From: Podocnemis expansa
Taxonomy: Eukaryota; Chordata; Testudines; Podocnemididae
Assembly: GCA_007922195.1 (NCBI GenBank)
Contig: ML682067.1
Span: forward strand, 10,549,808-10,613,807
DNA: 64,000 nt
Direction of reading: 5' to 3'
The notes under the pieces: model-generated
What the model saw: the letters and a program-made list of their open reading frames with translations, nothing else
Database searches by the model: none
What the model was told of the DNA's origin: nothing
Part shown: positions 22,150 through 33,372 of the stretch, piece after piece
How the letters are laid out: each line of letters begins with the position of its first letter
Position numbering within the stretch: position 1 is the first letter of the stretch
Made by a program: the position numbers and the translations under genes

Positions 22150-24352
22150 TGACCAAAGAAAGCTCTTTTCTTCCTTTCAGAGACATGCTAGATGTGCTTC
22201 TTACATTTATCCTGAATCAAGAGTAGCTAACACACCCAACAGCCTCCAGAAGGCCTAGGATTTCCTAAAAACATGCCTGATGGTACCCCTTAAAATCTTC
22301 AAGCACAAAAATATTTTCAGAAATAGTCAAGAAGTGATACATGCTGCATACTGGAAAGCAGGCCAAAGTCCTTTACTTATATTCATGTTTTTAAAAATCT
22401 GGGTTAGTTCTCTCTCTCTCTCTATCAAACACATGAATGTTATTTTTGTTAATAATCCACAAAACTCTTCCTGTCTGATGCATAAAAATATTTAAGACCA
22501 TGGCATGAAAACTGAAAAGTACACTGTAGTCAACCCAACTGTCAATCATGCTAATGAGTACTAAATCCTTTTAACCAGATGAGAAACATACGCAATACTG
22601 TTAAATTATAGCAAATGTTATTAGACTATATGGAGCAAAAGTCCAGTGGAGAGGCAACCTTCTTTTCCCAAGTTAATTTAAATTTCTGATTAACAGAAAG
22701 GAATCATCAATAGTCTCAGCAGCAATATATCCATTATCCAGAAAACATATACAGCAACCACACTAGAGCAGAATCATTATTCTCTCTGCTACAAATTTAT
22801 AATAATAAAAACTAAATGGTGGCTATAAGTCACCATCACTAGTAGTAAATTCTTCATCTCTTATTCAAAGTCTCTTCCTTCAGGGAGGATTTTATAGGGA
22901 ATCAATGGACCCACACAAATAGCTGTTCTAACCCTAGGAACTAGAGCCTTGGGACGATTGTGGACATAAGAAATGCAAGAACTACTCCCTATCCTGTCAC
23001 ACTATTTTCTCCTCTAAGTGGAAATGACTATTTCCCTTATTTGAAATGCAAGAAGAAACCACCACTGTGGTCTGCTTCTGAACACTCCTGGACCCTGCCA
23101 CATTTCAAAACTTCCTTATAAAAAGTCGTATCTAAGTGAGACACCCACATCTACCGGCTTCCGATCAGACACAAATCTGGCATTATGATTCATGCATTTT
23201 TGACCTCCCGTCTTGATTTACTGCATCTCACTATATCTGGGCATGAAACCACACATTGTGAAAAAGCTCTTACTGGCACAAAAAGATGCCAGTCTGCTTA
23301 GCAACAGAAGCCATTATGAATACATTCCCATCACCTTGTTCTCTGCACTGGTTTCCCACTGAATACAAAATGCAGCGTCTCGTCATGATATATAAACCTC
23401 TCTCCATGGGCTTGGCGCTTGCTCTCTGATTGATTGCTTCACTCTCTGCAACTATGACTTCTTATGATGGCTATGGTCCACTAGGACAATGAAAAAGTCA
23501 AACAAGGGAAGAGGCTCATAGGTGCAGGGGGTATAGTTTTCACAGAAACTCAACCTAAATTATGAACAACTGCTCAGAAGAGATAAGAGCTGCTGCAGAC
23601 TTCGTGTTCTGCAAAATACATACAAAACTCAGCTCTTCGACTTAACTTCTCTCCATTCATATATTTTTCACATAAACACATTCCTCACAAAAAAAACCAA
23701 ACAAAAATAAAACTACAAAAATAATAGTTTTCCTACAGCCTAGAAAAGGAGACAAGGTGAAAGAGAGAGGCCTTAAATCAGTAAAGCACTTAAGCACATG
23801 TTTAACGTGACACTTCTAACCTATTAGCATATCCAAGTCAATAGAACTCGCACATGTGCTGAAATTTTTGATGACTTGGGACCAGATAGCAAAGAGTGAG
23901 AATCAGATAACAAACATAAATTCAAAATATAAATAAACAAATAAACTTGCAGGCTAGTTTTCCAAAATTGTTCCTATGCTCTTTTTGATAACACCAAGCA
24001 CTGAGAAAGGAGGGTTAGGAGAGTGCCTGTTAGCAACACCTCAAATATACCTCAATTAACCCTACAAATACTGAAAGTCAAGTTACTCTTACCAGCTTTC
24101 TGCTGTTATTAGAAAAACCGGTAGTTACAACTTCAGGTGTTTCCCAGGAAATCAAGCATCCAAGAGTCCCAAAACCTTTAACTTGCATATGATGAAGTAA
24201 GAATCTGAGAAATGTGAGCGTTCCAAAAAAGAAACAGAAATATATGTTTAATACTACATCTACTGAGAGAGGCTGTTAAGGCTGGATTTAGACAAACTAA
24301 ATTAGGAGAGTAGTAAAGAAAATAAAAAACGAAATGTTTAAAGTAACAGAAT
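22150..24352. other. No recognised gene; old palindromic repeats
   Basis: Mostly AT-rich unique-looking DNA. Around 23780-23890 is a decayed palindromic repeat (AGCACTTAAGCACATG and CAAGTCAATAGAACTC). A CT-rich run sits near 22410. No coding similarity seen. Confidence 0.45.
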
Positions 24353-24690
24353 CAGGACCAGATTTAAGGGCAGGTGACCTAGGCAACCACCTGAGGTTTC
24401 AGAGTTGGGGTGCTAGGTCCAGGATGATGCTTATGTTGTTCAAGACAAAAGGGAATAATGTTCTGAAGTAAAATGTTTCAAGGATTCCATGTGTGGATTC
24501 ATTCTTCAATCACTTTCTAGAATGTTTTGGACTGTTGTAGAATCTTGTGGAACCTTCTAGACTTTCTGAGAAATACATTTTGCTCAAATGTCCCAGAATA
24601 TTGTCAGCCATGCCCCCACACGCCTATAAACCATGCCCACACACACCAGTCAGTCAGTGAGATGTAAGAATGAAGTGAAGTGAAGTGAGA
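24353..24690. mobile_element. hAT-like element, left end only
   Basis: Starts CAGGACCAGATTTAAGGG followed by CAGGTGACCTAGGCAACC, which I know as the left end of a dispersed reptile hAT-type repeat. A matching right end was not found, so the extent is approximate. Confidence 0.4.
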
Positions 24691-24723
24691 TCCCAACCAC
24701 AATATTGTGAAACTTGTTTTACC

Positions 24724-24862
24724 TTTCCAAAGGAGTAGCCACGTTAGTCTAGTTCAGCAAAATAACCAAGGAGTCCTGTGGCAATTAAAGACTAACAAAT
24801 TTATTTATCTCATAAGCTTTTGTGGGAGAAAATCCCACTTTCTCAGATGCTTTGAAGATTTT
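24724..24862 (-). mobile_element. Penelope-like element tail, minus strand
   Basis: Reads CCAAAGGAGTAGCCACGTTA, then AAGGAGTCCTGTGGCA, then AAAGACTAACAAATTTATTT, the reverse complement of the tail at 20146-20212 and 36360-36427. It contains the tail motif with the GTGGGA/TCCCAC hairpin. It is a short 5'-truncated insertion. Confidence 0.8.
24811..24850 (-). ncRNA. Hammerhead-ribozyme-like motif, second copy
   Basis: On the minus strand: GCAT, then CTGAGAA (the expected box is CTGANGA, so G8 is changed), stem II AGTGGG/CCCAC, then AAAA and GCTTATG. Stem I GCAT/ATG(A) is nearly intact. This copy keeps stem I while the 20146 copy keeps the CTGACGA box, so together they point to a once complete motif. 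Confidence 0.5.
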
Positions 24863-24903
24863 TTGTGTAATTATGAAAGTGTACTTGTGTTTTAAGACTG
24901 GAT

Positions 24904-25506
24904 GGCTATGTTTACACTACACAAATTAGTTTGAATTAATTAATTCAAACTAACTAACTCAACAAGTTGAAGTTATTAATTCAAATTAGAGTCTTCACTA
25001 GACTCCTAATTCCAATTAAAGAAGGAATTATTAATTCGAGTTAAGAGAGTCTACATTAGACTCTCTAACTTGAACTGGGAGAGCCATGGCTCCAAAGAGA
25101 GCCTTGCTCTTGGGCTAGGGGAGCTGCAGCTCCTGGGACAAGGGGAGCCCTGGCTCCCCAAGCAGGGAGCCGCAGCTCCCTTCTTCCTGGAAACTGTGGC
25201 TCCCCAGAAAGAAGGGAGCCATGGTTGCCTGAGAGAAGGGAGCCTCTGGGGATTCTGCCAGTGAGCCACACGGGGCTCCCTTGTTCCCAGCCCTATGTTA
25301 ATCCAGCACTGGATTAATTTGATTTAATAAAGTGGAATTAACCTTTAATTCAAAGGAAAAGGAGGTTTTATTATATTAAATTAGCCTTTCCTTATTTTGA
25401 ATTAAGACAAGCCTTAATTTGATATAATAAAATGTCATTGCAGCCAGGGAGTAAGTTATTTCGAATTAAGCCTCCTTAATTTGAAATAACTAAGTGTAGA
25501 TGCACC
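24904..25506. mobile_element. MITE with GC-rich palindrome array in the middle
   Basis: The left end GGCTATGTTTACACTAC pairs with the right end GTGTAGATGCACC. Both arms consist of TTAATTCAAACTAA/TTATTTCGAATTAAG words. The centre (25078-25270) is a GC-rich array of GGAGC...GCTCC units. Flanking tetramers GGAT and TGAA do not match. Frames over the centre on both strands are artefacts of the array. Confidence 0.75.
25078..25270. repeat. Array of imperfect palindromes GGAGCnnnnGCTCC
   Basis: Successive units GGGAGAGCCATGGCTCC, GGGGAGCTGCAGCTCC, GGGGAGCCCTGGCTCCCC, GGGAGCCGCAGCTCCC and GGGAGCCATGG, separated by 10-25 bases. Each can form a short GC-rich hairpin, sharply different from the AT-rich arms. 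Confidence 0.7.
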
Positions 25507-26330
25507 TGAAGAGTGTAAGTAGCAACAAATAAATGACAGTGCAGTAAGAGGCCAAAGATGCAAAGCTTCTGTTCCACTTTGGAAAAGGACGCCGGGTGAC
25601 CATTTGGGCTTGGGCTGAAGCCTGGGATCTGAGAATCTGTGCTGGAGAGAGCCAGAGCCCAATCTTCAGCCCAGGCTCAAGCATATACACTGTTACGTTT
25701 AGCCATGCAGTGCAATCCTGAAGCAGTTGAGCCAAGCTTTGAGATTCAGTGCCACAGGTTTTTTATGACAGTATAGTCACATCTTTAAATAGCTATGGTG
25801 CAAACAGTTGGGGGACAGGGACTTTCTTCACATGTAAGGTTAGTGACGGTGCAGCCCTACTAAGTCTGTATCACCTCAGCTCAGTCAGCTCAACATCTGA
25901 GCTACAATTATAATTGTTATAACTAAGCTTGGAAGAATTCAATTTTTATTTAGTTATAATTTCAGTGGATAATACTGATGCCTATTTTTAAGCATTTTTT
26001 ATTTTTATTGATTTAAATGTTCAAAATTTGGGGAAATTATCAGACTAGAAGTGGGTCAGTCAGTCATGATTTAATGACATATTGAGATTCAAAAATGTAA
26101 AGCTTTATAACCATGAAAACACAAATTGTCCCACATCCACATATACAAACAGCATATCCCTAAATCAGACTTTAATAAGTTGTCAAGTCACATTTTTCAT
26201 ACTTTGCCTACCTATAAATTTCTATTATTGAGGAAAATATTTTGTCAGTTTGTTTATATATTATGAAATCAAAATAAATAAAAATTCTAAAAAATAAAAC
26301 CTTATTATAACATAAATATAGGAAGTGGCA
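25507..26330. other. No recognised feature
   Basis: AT-rich DNA; frames on the minus strand at 25456-25735 resemble nothing known. Confidence 0.5.
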
Positions 26331-26480
26331 TACACAGTTGCACCAATGGTCCATCTAGTCTAGTCCTCCAAGATTCAGAGGAATGTGAAAGAAACCCTCT
26401 AATGGACAAGTGTTGAATAACCTCATAAAATACTCATAAAATAAATATCATTCTATGCCTGGACAATTTTAGTAGCTGGC
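26331..26480. repeat. Dispersed repeat with ACCAATGGTCCATCTAGTC
   Basis: CACCAATGGTCCATCTAGTC followed by CAGAGGAATGTGAAAGAAAC fits a widespread amniote dispersed repeat that I know by sequence but cannot class with certainty. Boundaries are approximate. Confidence 0.4.
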
Positions 26481-27599
26481 TTATGCCCTAAAGCATAAGT
26501 GTTTGTGTCGCCCCTCTAAACATATCCTATTTTAAAACAAAAGAAGATGAACAATGGAATGCATCTTTCTTTTATTTTCAGTACCTTCCACTTCATTACT
26601 TTTTGCCTGTGAATGCTACGCATTAAGCAACATTATACTTGTTGCTCAGGAGCAATGTCACTAAATGCTACTGGCCACTTTTCATTTAGGAGGTTTAGTC
26701 TCTGACAATTATACCTGCATAAACAAGTCCCTTGGAAAAGTTTCAGTATGAAAGAGAAAAAAAATGTTCTCACCAAAATCATTTATTAGGATGTAATGGA
26801 TTGAAAACTGAACACCCCACTCATCATGCTATCAAACCATTAAAATTAAAAGCCTGGGCCACTCTCTTTGGCTATGTTACAGAATTTGCATCCGGTAAGA
26901 GCTGCCCAGACGTTCCAAAACCAGACATCAGTTAGTGGAAATAATATTAACTATAAAATACTGGGTAATAGAGGACCTGCAGTGAATACTAATATATAAT
27001 TTACTTAGGGATCATACTACTGCCATGAAAAGCTACAAGAGCATTGTTGGAATGGTATAAGAACAGTGACACAGCTCTAATGGTGAAATGAACACCACAT
27101 TTCCTTTGATGTCATCCAACGTTTTATACAGAAAAGCTTGTAAACGTAAAGTTCAGAAGTCTTTAACACACAATGAATAATTCACCTTCCCCACCAAGTA
27201 ACCTCAGTGAAATGGTAGCAGGCAGGGCGTTCGCGTTTAACATGGACTGAATCAGGATGGGGAGCTGTCCAAGTAGAAGCCAAGAAAGAGGTGGGGCTCC
27301 TTCTGCCTTTAGCTGATCCTCTCCTCTTCCTTTGGCCTTGTCTGCATGTTAGGAAATGAACAGGAATCACACTATACAGTTTTTGTTGTACAACTATTTC
27401 AATTAGGGGTGTGAATTTTTGCTAAAATAATTATAAAGGAGCAACCCCTCATGTGGATGCAGATTACTAGTATAAGGGTGCTTACAGTGATACAGTTTGC
27501 CACCTCCTTTAAAGGAAAAAACATTTTTATATATTTTTATACTGTATAACTGCAAGGGTAGTTTTTTTTTTTTAAACACAATGCTGGTTTTATTAAAGG
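26481..27599. other. No recognised feature
   Basis: AT-rich DNA; the 67-codon frame at 26732-26935 has no recognised domain. Confidence 0.5.
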
Positions 27600-27995
27600 G
27601 GACAAATTAGTCTGGACTAAGCAAGTTTAGCCTGGACTAATTTAGCCCTTGGCTATACTAGGTTTTGGCTAGTCTGAACTAAGAAGCTTAGTCCAAACTA
27701 ATAAGTACCAAGGGTTAGTTCAGATGTGCCACCTTAGTTCGAACTTTAGTTTGAACTAAGCATGGGTAAGACCCAAACAAATGATTTGTTCAAACTTAAA
27801 TAGTTTGAAGTAAGCCATTAGTTCCAACTAGCTGCGTGTTTTAGTTCAAACTAAAACTTTAGTTCAAACTAGAATACGTGACTAAGTTTGAACTAAAAAG
27901 CCGAGGTTAGTTCAAACTAGCCTGAAGCTAGTTCGAACTAACCTTGGGCTTCTTCAGTTCAGATTAGCAAGTGCAAACTAAAGTGTAAGAAGAAG
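27600..27995. mobile_element. MITE-like palindromic block, TTAGTTCGAACTAA type
   Basis: Dense TTAGTTTGAACTAA, AGTTCAAACTAG and TAGTCTGAACTAAG words in both orientations across about 400 bp. The canonical TGTCTACACT ends are missing or decayed: the left begins GACAAATTAGTCTGG and the right ends AAAGTGTAAGAAGAAGACAT. Confidence 0.6.
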
Positions 27996-28029
27996 ACATT
28001 GTCACAAAGACTTTTGACCCAAGGGCAGT

Positions 28030-28300
28030 GTGGCGGAGTAGTTTCCCTGCTCCGGTATTGGAGCAGTTAAAAATCCTGTAAAAGGGAACAGCCAATAGGG
28101 GCAGGTAGCTGCTGAGTCAATAAGGACTCAGGAACCTTTATAAAAGGCAGGCTGCAGCCCCTGCTCTGAGCACTTGTCTCCTGGCTTGTAGGGTAGAAAG
28201 ATGTGCTGCTGGGCTAGCTGCAGGATGAGTGACACCTCTGTGGGGACACTGGGACTAGGTCATAGCCTGGACACTGATATAAGGATGAGAGGTACCTGGG
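28030..28300 (+). promoter_or_regulatory. LTR-like segment with CCAAT and TATA boxes
   Basis: CCAAT at 28092-28096 and TATAAAAG at 28139-28146 are spaced 43 bp apart inside a GC-richer segment that starts TGTGGCGGAGTAG. This is the layout of a retroelement promoter. No paired second copy, primer-binding site or coding frame is visible, so solo LTR is an inference; it may be another kind of dispersed repeat. Confidence 0.4.
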
Positions 28301-28628
28301 GGTAGTGTAGACGTGGCCCAGGGCACCTGTTGAACTGTGTGCTCATCTGAGCTGGGGCTTGAGACAGTGCCAAGTCATGGTGCATAGAGTACCTAGGCCA
28401 GGGCCTGGAAAAGTGGGAGGCCCAGCTCCCTGCTACCTCCCCCAAACTGCCAGGGGGCAGCAATTGGACTAGTGGCAGCCACTGAGAGAGTGGGCTGGCT
28501 GGGACTACACTATACCCCAGAAGGGGGGGCACTGAAAAGGACACAGCTGCTGGAATGAGCCATATGCAAGACTGGGAGAGAGAAGGCACAGATCACGGGA
28601 CAGGAGTGCCACTTGAGCTATTCCGTCA

Positions 28629-29120
28629 CTAGGGCTATGTTCACACACAGAGGGCTTGTTTCGAAACAAGACGTTTAGAAACAAGTTGTTTTGAAATAAA
28701 GGGTTATTTCAAAACACCTTATTTCGAAACACAAAAAAAGTGTTTTCAAAATAAGGGAGAGAAATAGCATGTCCACAGTGTGAACGTGCTATTTCGCTTG
28801 GGGAGGGGACTGCAGGCACCCGCGGGGTGAAGTGCAGCCAGGCATGTTCGCACAGGATTGTTTCAAAACCACTGGTTTCGAAACAACCTTGTTTCAAAAG
28901 GGAAGTAGGTTTAAGCCCTTTCGAAAGCACGGCTCATGTTCGCACAGGATTGTTTCAAAACCACTGGTTTCGAAACAACCTTGTTTCAAAAGGGAAGTAG
29001 GTTTAAGCCCTTTCGAAAGCACGGCTCCCATTTTGAAACAAGGGGTTTCCTTGTTTTGAAATGGCCATACGTCGTGTGAACACGGCAATTCTTATTTCGA
29101 AACAACCTCTGTTTCGACTG
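28629..29120. mobile_element. Palindromic MITE, TTTCGAAACA subfamily, right end lost
   Basis: Starts GGCTATGTTCACACACAG, identical to the left end of the MITE at 582-985. Near the right, GTGTGAACACGGCAATTCTT (29073-29092) is followed by TTATTTCGAAACAACCTCTG, matching the same MITE's inner right part (GTCATGTGAACAGGGTAATTC). The final GTGTGAACACACC end is missing. A 92-bp exact tandem duplication lies inside. Confidence 0.75.
28843..29026. repeat. Exact 92-bp tandem duplication
   Basis: Two copies (28843-28934 and 28935-29026), each starting CATGTTCGCACAGG and ending AAAGCACGGCT, with no difference that I can see. Surrounding repeat copies are far more diverged, so this duplication is recent. 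Confidence 0.9.
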
Positions 29121-30912
29121 GTGGGTCACATGCTGGGAACTGGTGGGTCACATGCTGGCAACTGTCTACAGGTAAGTATACTTACAATTTTACTAATGGC
29201 TGTGAAAGTATTGTTTATCTGTTCAGGGGTATCACTTGTTTATTTCAGGGTAAACTACAGCAGAAGATAGTGACCATATTTTCCTCCTGCTAACACAGTA
29301 TACCTGAAACCACATTTATTTCAATATAAGTGGCTTGAGTCTGATTTTCTTTTTAAAAAAAGTCATGCATATGCTGCAACGAGTATATTTCCACCTGAAT
29401 TGTACCATATTTTTAGCAATTACAGCATTTTCAGGAGAATCTAACTTTTGAAGTCAATTTGAATTTTTTCTGACAGTTATTTATGAATCTAGGCTATGGA
29501 TTTCAGCCAGTACCTGTCCATTTCCGTTCAAAAACATAGCGATGCTTTCCCACAGTCTGATACATTTTTACTGAATGTAGGGGAGGGAATATAGCTAGCA
29601 TGCATGTGAAAGACTATAATGGACAAATTCCGCTGGTGCAACTCCATTAAAGTCAATGTGCTACACCCAGGATGGATTTGGCATGTGGTATTTTTGTATT
29701 TTGCTCTAACAGTCTCATGAAATTATAACCTTCTTAACTGAATAGTACATAAGTGTAGTCATGCTCCTGCTGTCTTCCCGTCAATCTTCCAGTCGCTATT
29801 AGGCTCCAGTACAGTCTTTTGGGCTGCTCTGATGAAAATCTCAATAAAATGCAGTCAACTGTTTAAATTTTATTGACACTTTTGACTCAGTGTCCCCCAT
29901 GGAGCTGCATAGAAGCCCAGTAGACAGCAAAAAATCCCTATCAGCCCTGCGTGGATAACCCTGGGCTCTTGTACTTATTGGCTGACAGCTGAAATTGCAT
30001 GTGCTGCCTCCCCTAGAAAATCTGTACAAAGTATGTAACTGGAACAGAGATAGCACAGTATATTCAGATGCAGCTTTGCCCTGGAACTTTGGACAAAAAT
30101 ACTAAAGAAAAGCGTGATAGGTAAGCGAAAGCTCAAAGAAATCATCTACTGCCAAAATTTGCTGTTGTTACAGCAGTATTTACATAGCCTTGTGCGGCAC
30201 ACTTTACAGTGAACTATGCTGTAACCAAAGAGGTGAGTGCCAAAGGAAAGATGTCTTTGCCCTCAAGTGTCAACAGCATAAAGACACTGGTGAAAACAAG
30301 CCATGCAAGACAGACAGAACAAATACAGAGTGAGGTGAAGGCCATGGACATTTCATGGATTAAATGAGGTTTTATTTCCATAAAGGATAGTTAGAGCTAG
30401 GTGCAATTATTGTAGACATATAAGGCAACACAGAAGAAAATGTAGGTAAACTGGGCAAAGCACAAGAAGCAGCAGTGAAAAGGGAATTTTGGTTATGACT
30501 AGAGTGACCTGTTTTCCCAAATGGAAAATTGTAAGCCTTGTGGGGCTGGCCAGGGCTCCATCACCCCCTGCAAAGAGCTGGCTGGCCTGAGCCATTCATC
30601 TCTGCTGCCCATTCACCCACGTGGGACTGGGTTGGCCCACACTGTTTGCCTGAATAAGCTAGATCTACCACTCACTGCCCTGCAGATTCCTCTGTGCATT
30701 GCTAGGTGTCACACCCTACTTGTTTTGGCAAAACTGGGCATTTGTACTGATTGCTTTTGGCAACAGCAAGGATATTGTGGGCATCAAAGTGGGAAAAGAT
30801 AATGATCTTGGCAGTTGCATTTTGGACTGAATGAGAGAGGAAGAAATGAAACTGGGGCAAATCCAAGGAGAGGTGGCTGTAGTAACTGACACAATAGATT
30901 ATGAGCATATAG
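29121..30912. other. No recognised gene; short tandem and old repeats
   Basis: 29125-29165 has a GGTGGGTCACATGCTGG unit twice. Around 29620-29670 is an old CTCCATTAAAGTCAATG repeat. A purine/pyrimidine-mixed unique region follows, with no convincing exon. Confidence 0.45.
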
Positions 30913-31935
30913 GGTATGTCTACACGGCACTTTTATTTCGAAATAACACTCGTTATTTCAAAATAAAAGAAATTAGGTCTACATGATGTTTTCTTATTTC
31001 GAAAGGACGGATCCCATCCTTTTGAAATAAGAATCGTCGTTCTGAAAAAGTAAAACCTTGATGTTTTCGAAAGGGCCATTATTTCGGAAGGGATATTTCG
31101 AAATAACACCATTTAGACCTGTTGTTTCGAAACAACAACAACAACTGTTTCAAAACAACAGGTCCAAATGGCTTTATTTTGAAATATCCCTTCCGAAATA
31201 ACAGCTATTATTCAAAAGAAGTATTACCAGCAGATCAAGGGATGTGATCATTCCTCTCTATTCTGCACTGGTGAGGCCACATCTAGAATACTATGTTCAG
31301 TTTTGGGCTCCCCACTACAAAAAGGACAGGGACATGCTAGAGAGAGTTCAGAGGAGGGCAACGAAAATGATTAAAGGGCTAGAGCACAAGCCCTGTGAGG
31401 AAAGACTGGAAGCATTAGGCTTATTTAGTCTGCAGAAGAGAAAATTGAGGGGGGATTTGATAGCAACCTTCAACTACTTGAAGGGATGCTCTAAGGAAGA
31501 TGGAGCTCGACTGTTGTCGGTAATAACAGAGGACAGAATGACGAGCAATGGTCTCAAGTTGCGGTTAGGGAGGTCAAGGCTGGATATTAGAAAAAACTTT
31601 TTTACTAGGAGAGTGGTGAAGCATTGGAATGAGCTCCCAAGGGAGGTGGTGGAGTCTCCATCTTTGGGGGTGTTTAAGGCCTGGCTGGACAAAACCATGA
31701 CTGGCGTGGTTTAGTGGGAGTGGTCCTACCTCTGGCGGGGGGTTGGACTAGATGACCTATGAGGTCCCTTCCAACCCTAGGATTCTATGATTCTATTTGG
31801 ATTGCAGGCTTTCCCTTAATTCGAATTAACATTTTGTTAATTCGAATTAACTTATTTTGAAATAAGGATTTTATTTCAAAATAACTCATTTTGAAATCCT
31901 TATTTTGAAATAACCATGTATGTGTAGACATAGCC
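30913..31935. mobile_element. Palindromic MITE, TTATTTCGAAATAA subfamily, interrupted by CR1
   Basis: The left end GGTATGTCTACACGG pairs with the right end GTGTAGACATAGCC. Flanks are ATAG (30909-30912) and ACAG (31936-31939), 3 of 4 identical. The interior carries TTATTTCGAAATAACAC, TTGTTTCGAAACAACAAC and TTAATTCGAATTAAC words. A CR1 at 31213-31797 splits it. Without the CR1 the MITE is about 440 bp. Confidence 0.8.
31213..31797 (+). mobile_element. CR1 LINE 3' end inserted in a MITE
   Basis: Encodes the C-terminal part after the reverse transcriptase: 31244-31714 is open for 156 codons ([16 protein letters not shown], then [30 protein letters not shown], ending LDKTMTGVV), an unusually clean CR1 C-terminus. 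It finishes with GATGACCTATGAGGTCCC and the ATTCTATGATTCTAT tail. CR1 copies are normally 5' truncated like this. The surrounding MITE sequence resumes at about 31798, so the CR1 is the younger of the two. Confidence 0.9.
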
Positions 31936-32228
31936 ACAGTGATATCTTGTATAACATAGCCTGAATGACAACTACACTGAGCAATGTCTACTTTCCTATT
32001 ACACAGCTGGTGCTGACCTGTGCCAGCTGACTCAGGCTCAAAGGGCTTGCAGGGTCCTATAGCCCAAGCACCATCTTTCATGTTACACCACAATTAAATA
32101 GCCCCTCAGTCCAAGCCAGCTGATATGTGCTAGCCAGGGGTTTTCAATGGCAGTGTAGCCATACCTTCAGAGCTTGGATACAAGTGAGGCATTGTATAGA
32201 AATCCACAAAACAGATTAACATGACAAT

Positions 32229-32833
32229 CAGGGCCGAATGATCAAAGGGACTTCAGGGGCGTAAGCCCCAGGTCCTGGCCAAAAAGGGAGCCCCAGGGTC
32301 CAGCCCCTAAACCCCCAATAATCCACCCCCCCAGCTGAGGACTGGAAGGTCAGGAGCACTGATAGCACTCCTATCCTGCTGGCAACTCGCCACTGTGGCA
32401 GTGAAGGGGGGTGCGGGGCCCTGGGCCAGAGGCTGGGCTCTGTGCTCTGCTCCACACATGGGCAGATGGGCCTGTCCCCGGAGGTGGGGCGGCACAGACC
32501 AGTGCCTACTTGCTACACTGGGAGGTGGGGTGGGGCCAATTGGCTTGTGGCCAGTGAGGCCTCCACCACTCCCGCTTCAGCCTTCTAGAGGCTGCCATGC
32601 GCCAGCTGAACCTCTCACTCCCCCAGACAGCAGCAGAGTGGGGCTGGAGCAGGAACACCCTCAGGCCCCATTCCCCTCCTCCCCCAGTTATGGGATAGGC
32701 CTGGCCTGTGCAGCCCAGGTGTGGGGAGGCTTGGTTAGGAGAGCCAAGTCCCCTGTAGTGGGGGGCCCAGGCAGGGTGGTCCTACAGTGGGGGGGGGCAG
32801 AGTAGGGACCCCAGCCTGGTTAATCTGGCCCTG
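32229..32833. mobile_element. hAT-like element, CAGGGCC family
   Basis: Starts CAGGGCCGAATGATC and ends GGTTAATCTGGCCCTG. Flanking octamers ATGACAAT (32221-32228) and ATCACAAG (32834-32841) agree at 6 of 8, the length expected of a hAT target duplication. The interior is GC-rich (32270-32810) and non-coding; the 136-codon frame at 32395-32805 is compositional. Confidence 0.8.
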
Positions 32834-32841
32834 ATCACAAG

Positions 32842-33174
32842 TTTATCCTATGCCAAATAAATGGGAGTTCATTCTATGCCAAGGCAATAGGATAAGCCAG
32901 AGTGCAGTTCCCATCTGCCTTCACAGAGGAACCACAATTTGGTCCAGCCATTAAACTGAAGTAGTCTCCATGAAGCAGCTCCAACTGTTTCCCTTATATC
33001 TTCTCTGGTCCCTGACCAGTTGGCCAGGCATTTGGGCTTGGTTTTCCCTGAAGGAAGGTATTCGTCAACTGTGCAGAGAGAGCACACATTTTAGATACAC
33101 CATGGCGCTGCTGTTGATGGAAATAAAAATAATAGGCATTACAGTTGGGAACAACGATTTCATTGTGGTACAAA
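32842..33174. other. No recognised feature
   Basis: Mixed-composition DNA with no recognisable gene or repeat end. Confidence 0.5.
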
Positions 33175-33372
33175 TACAGGACTGGAATCACGAAATTTAG
33201 GATCTATCTTCAGCTCCACTCCACAACAGACTCATCGTATCTCCAAGGACCAGGTGCTTAACCTCCACATACTTCAGTCTCCCTCTTTGTAAAATGGGGA
33301 CACCTCATGCACTTATCTCACAGGATTGCTGTGAAGCTAGATTCCTTAACTGTGAAAAAAAATCCTACACAT
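33175..33372 (-). mobile_element. MIR-type SINE, minus strand
   Basis: Reads CAGTCTCCCTCTTTGTAAAA followed by TGGGGACACC, then CTCACAGGATTGCTGTGAAG, matching the reverse complement of the MIR core and 3' half. The 5' half of the SINE (upstream in this orientation, about 33175-33260) is more diverged. Confidence 0.7.

Noticed and set aside
32395..32805. 136-codon Gly/Ala/Pro-rich frame
   Set aside because: Inside the GC-rich interior of a hAT element with target duplication; no domain seen.
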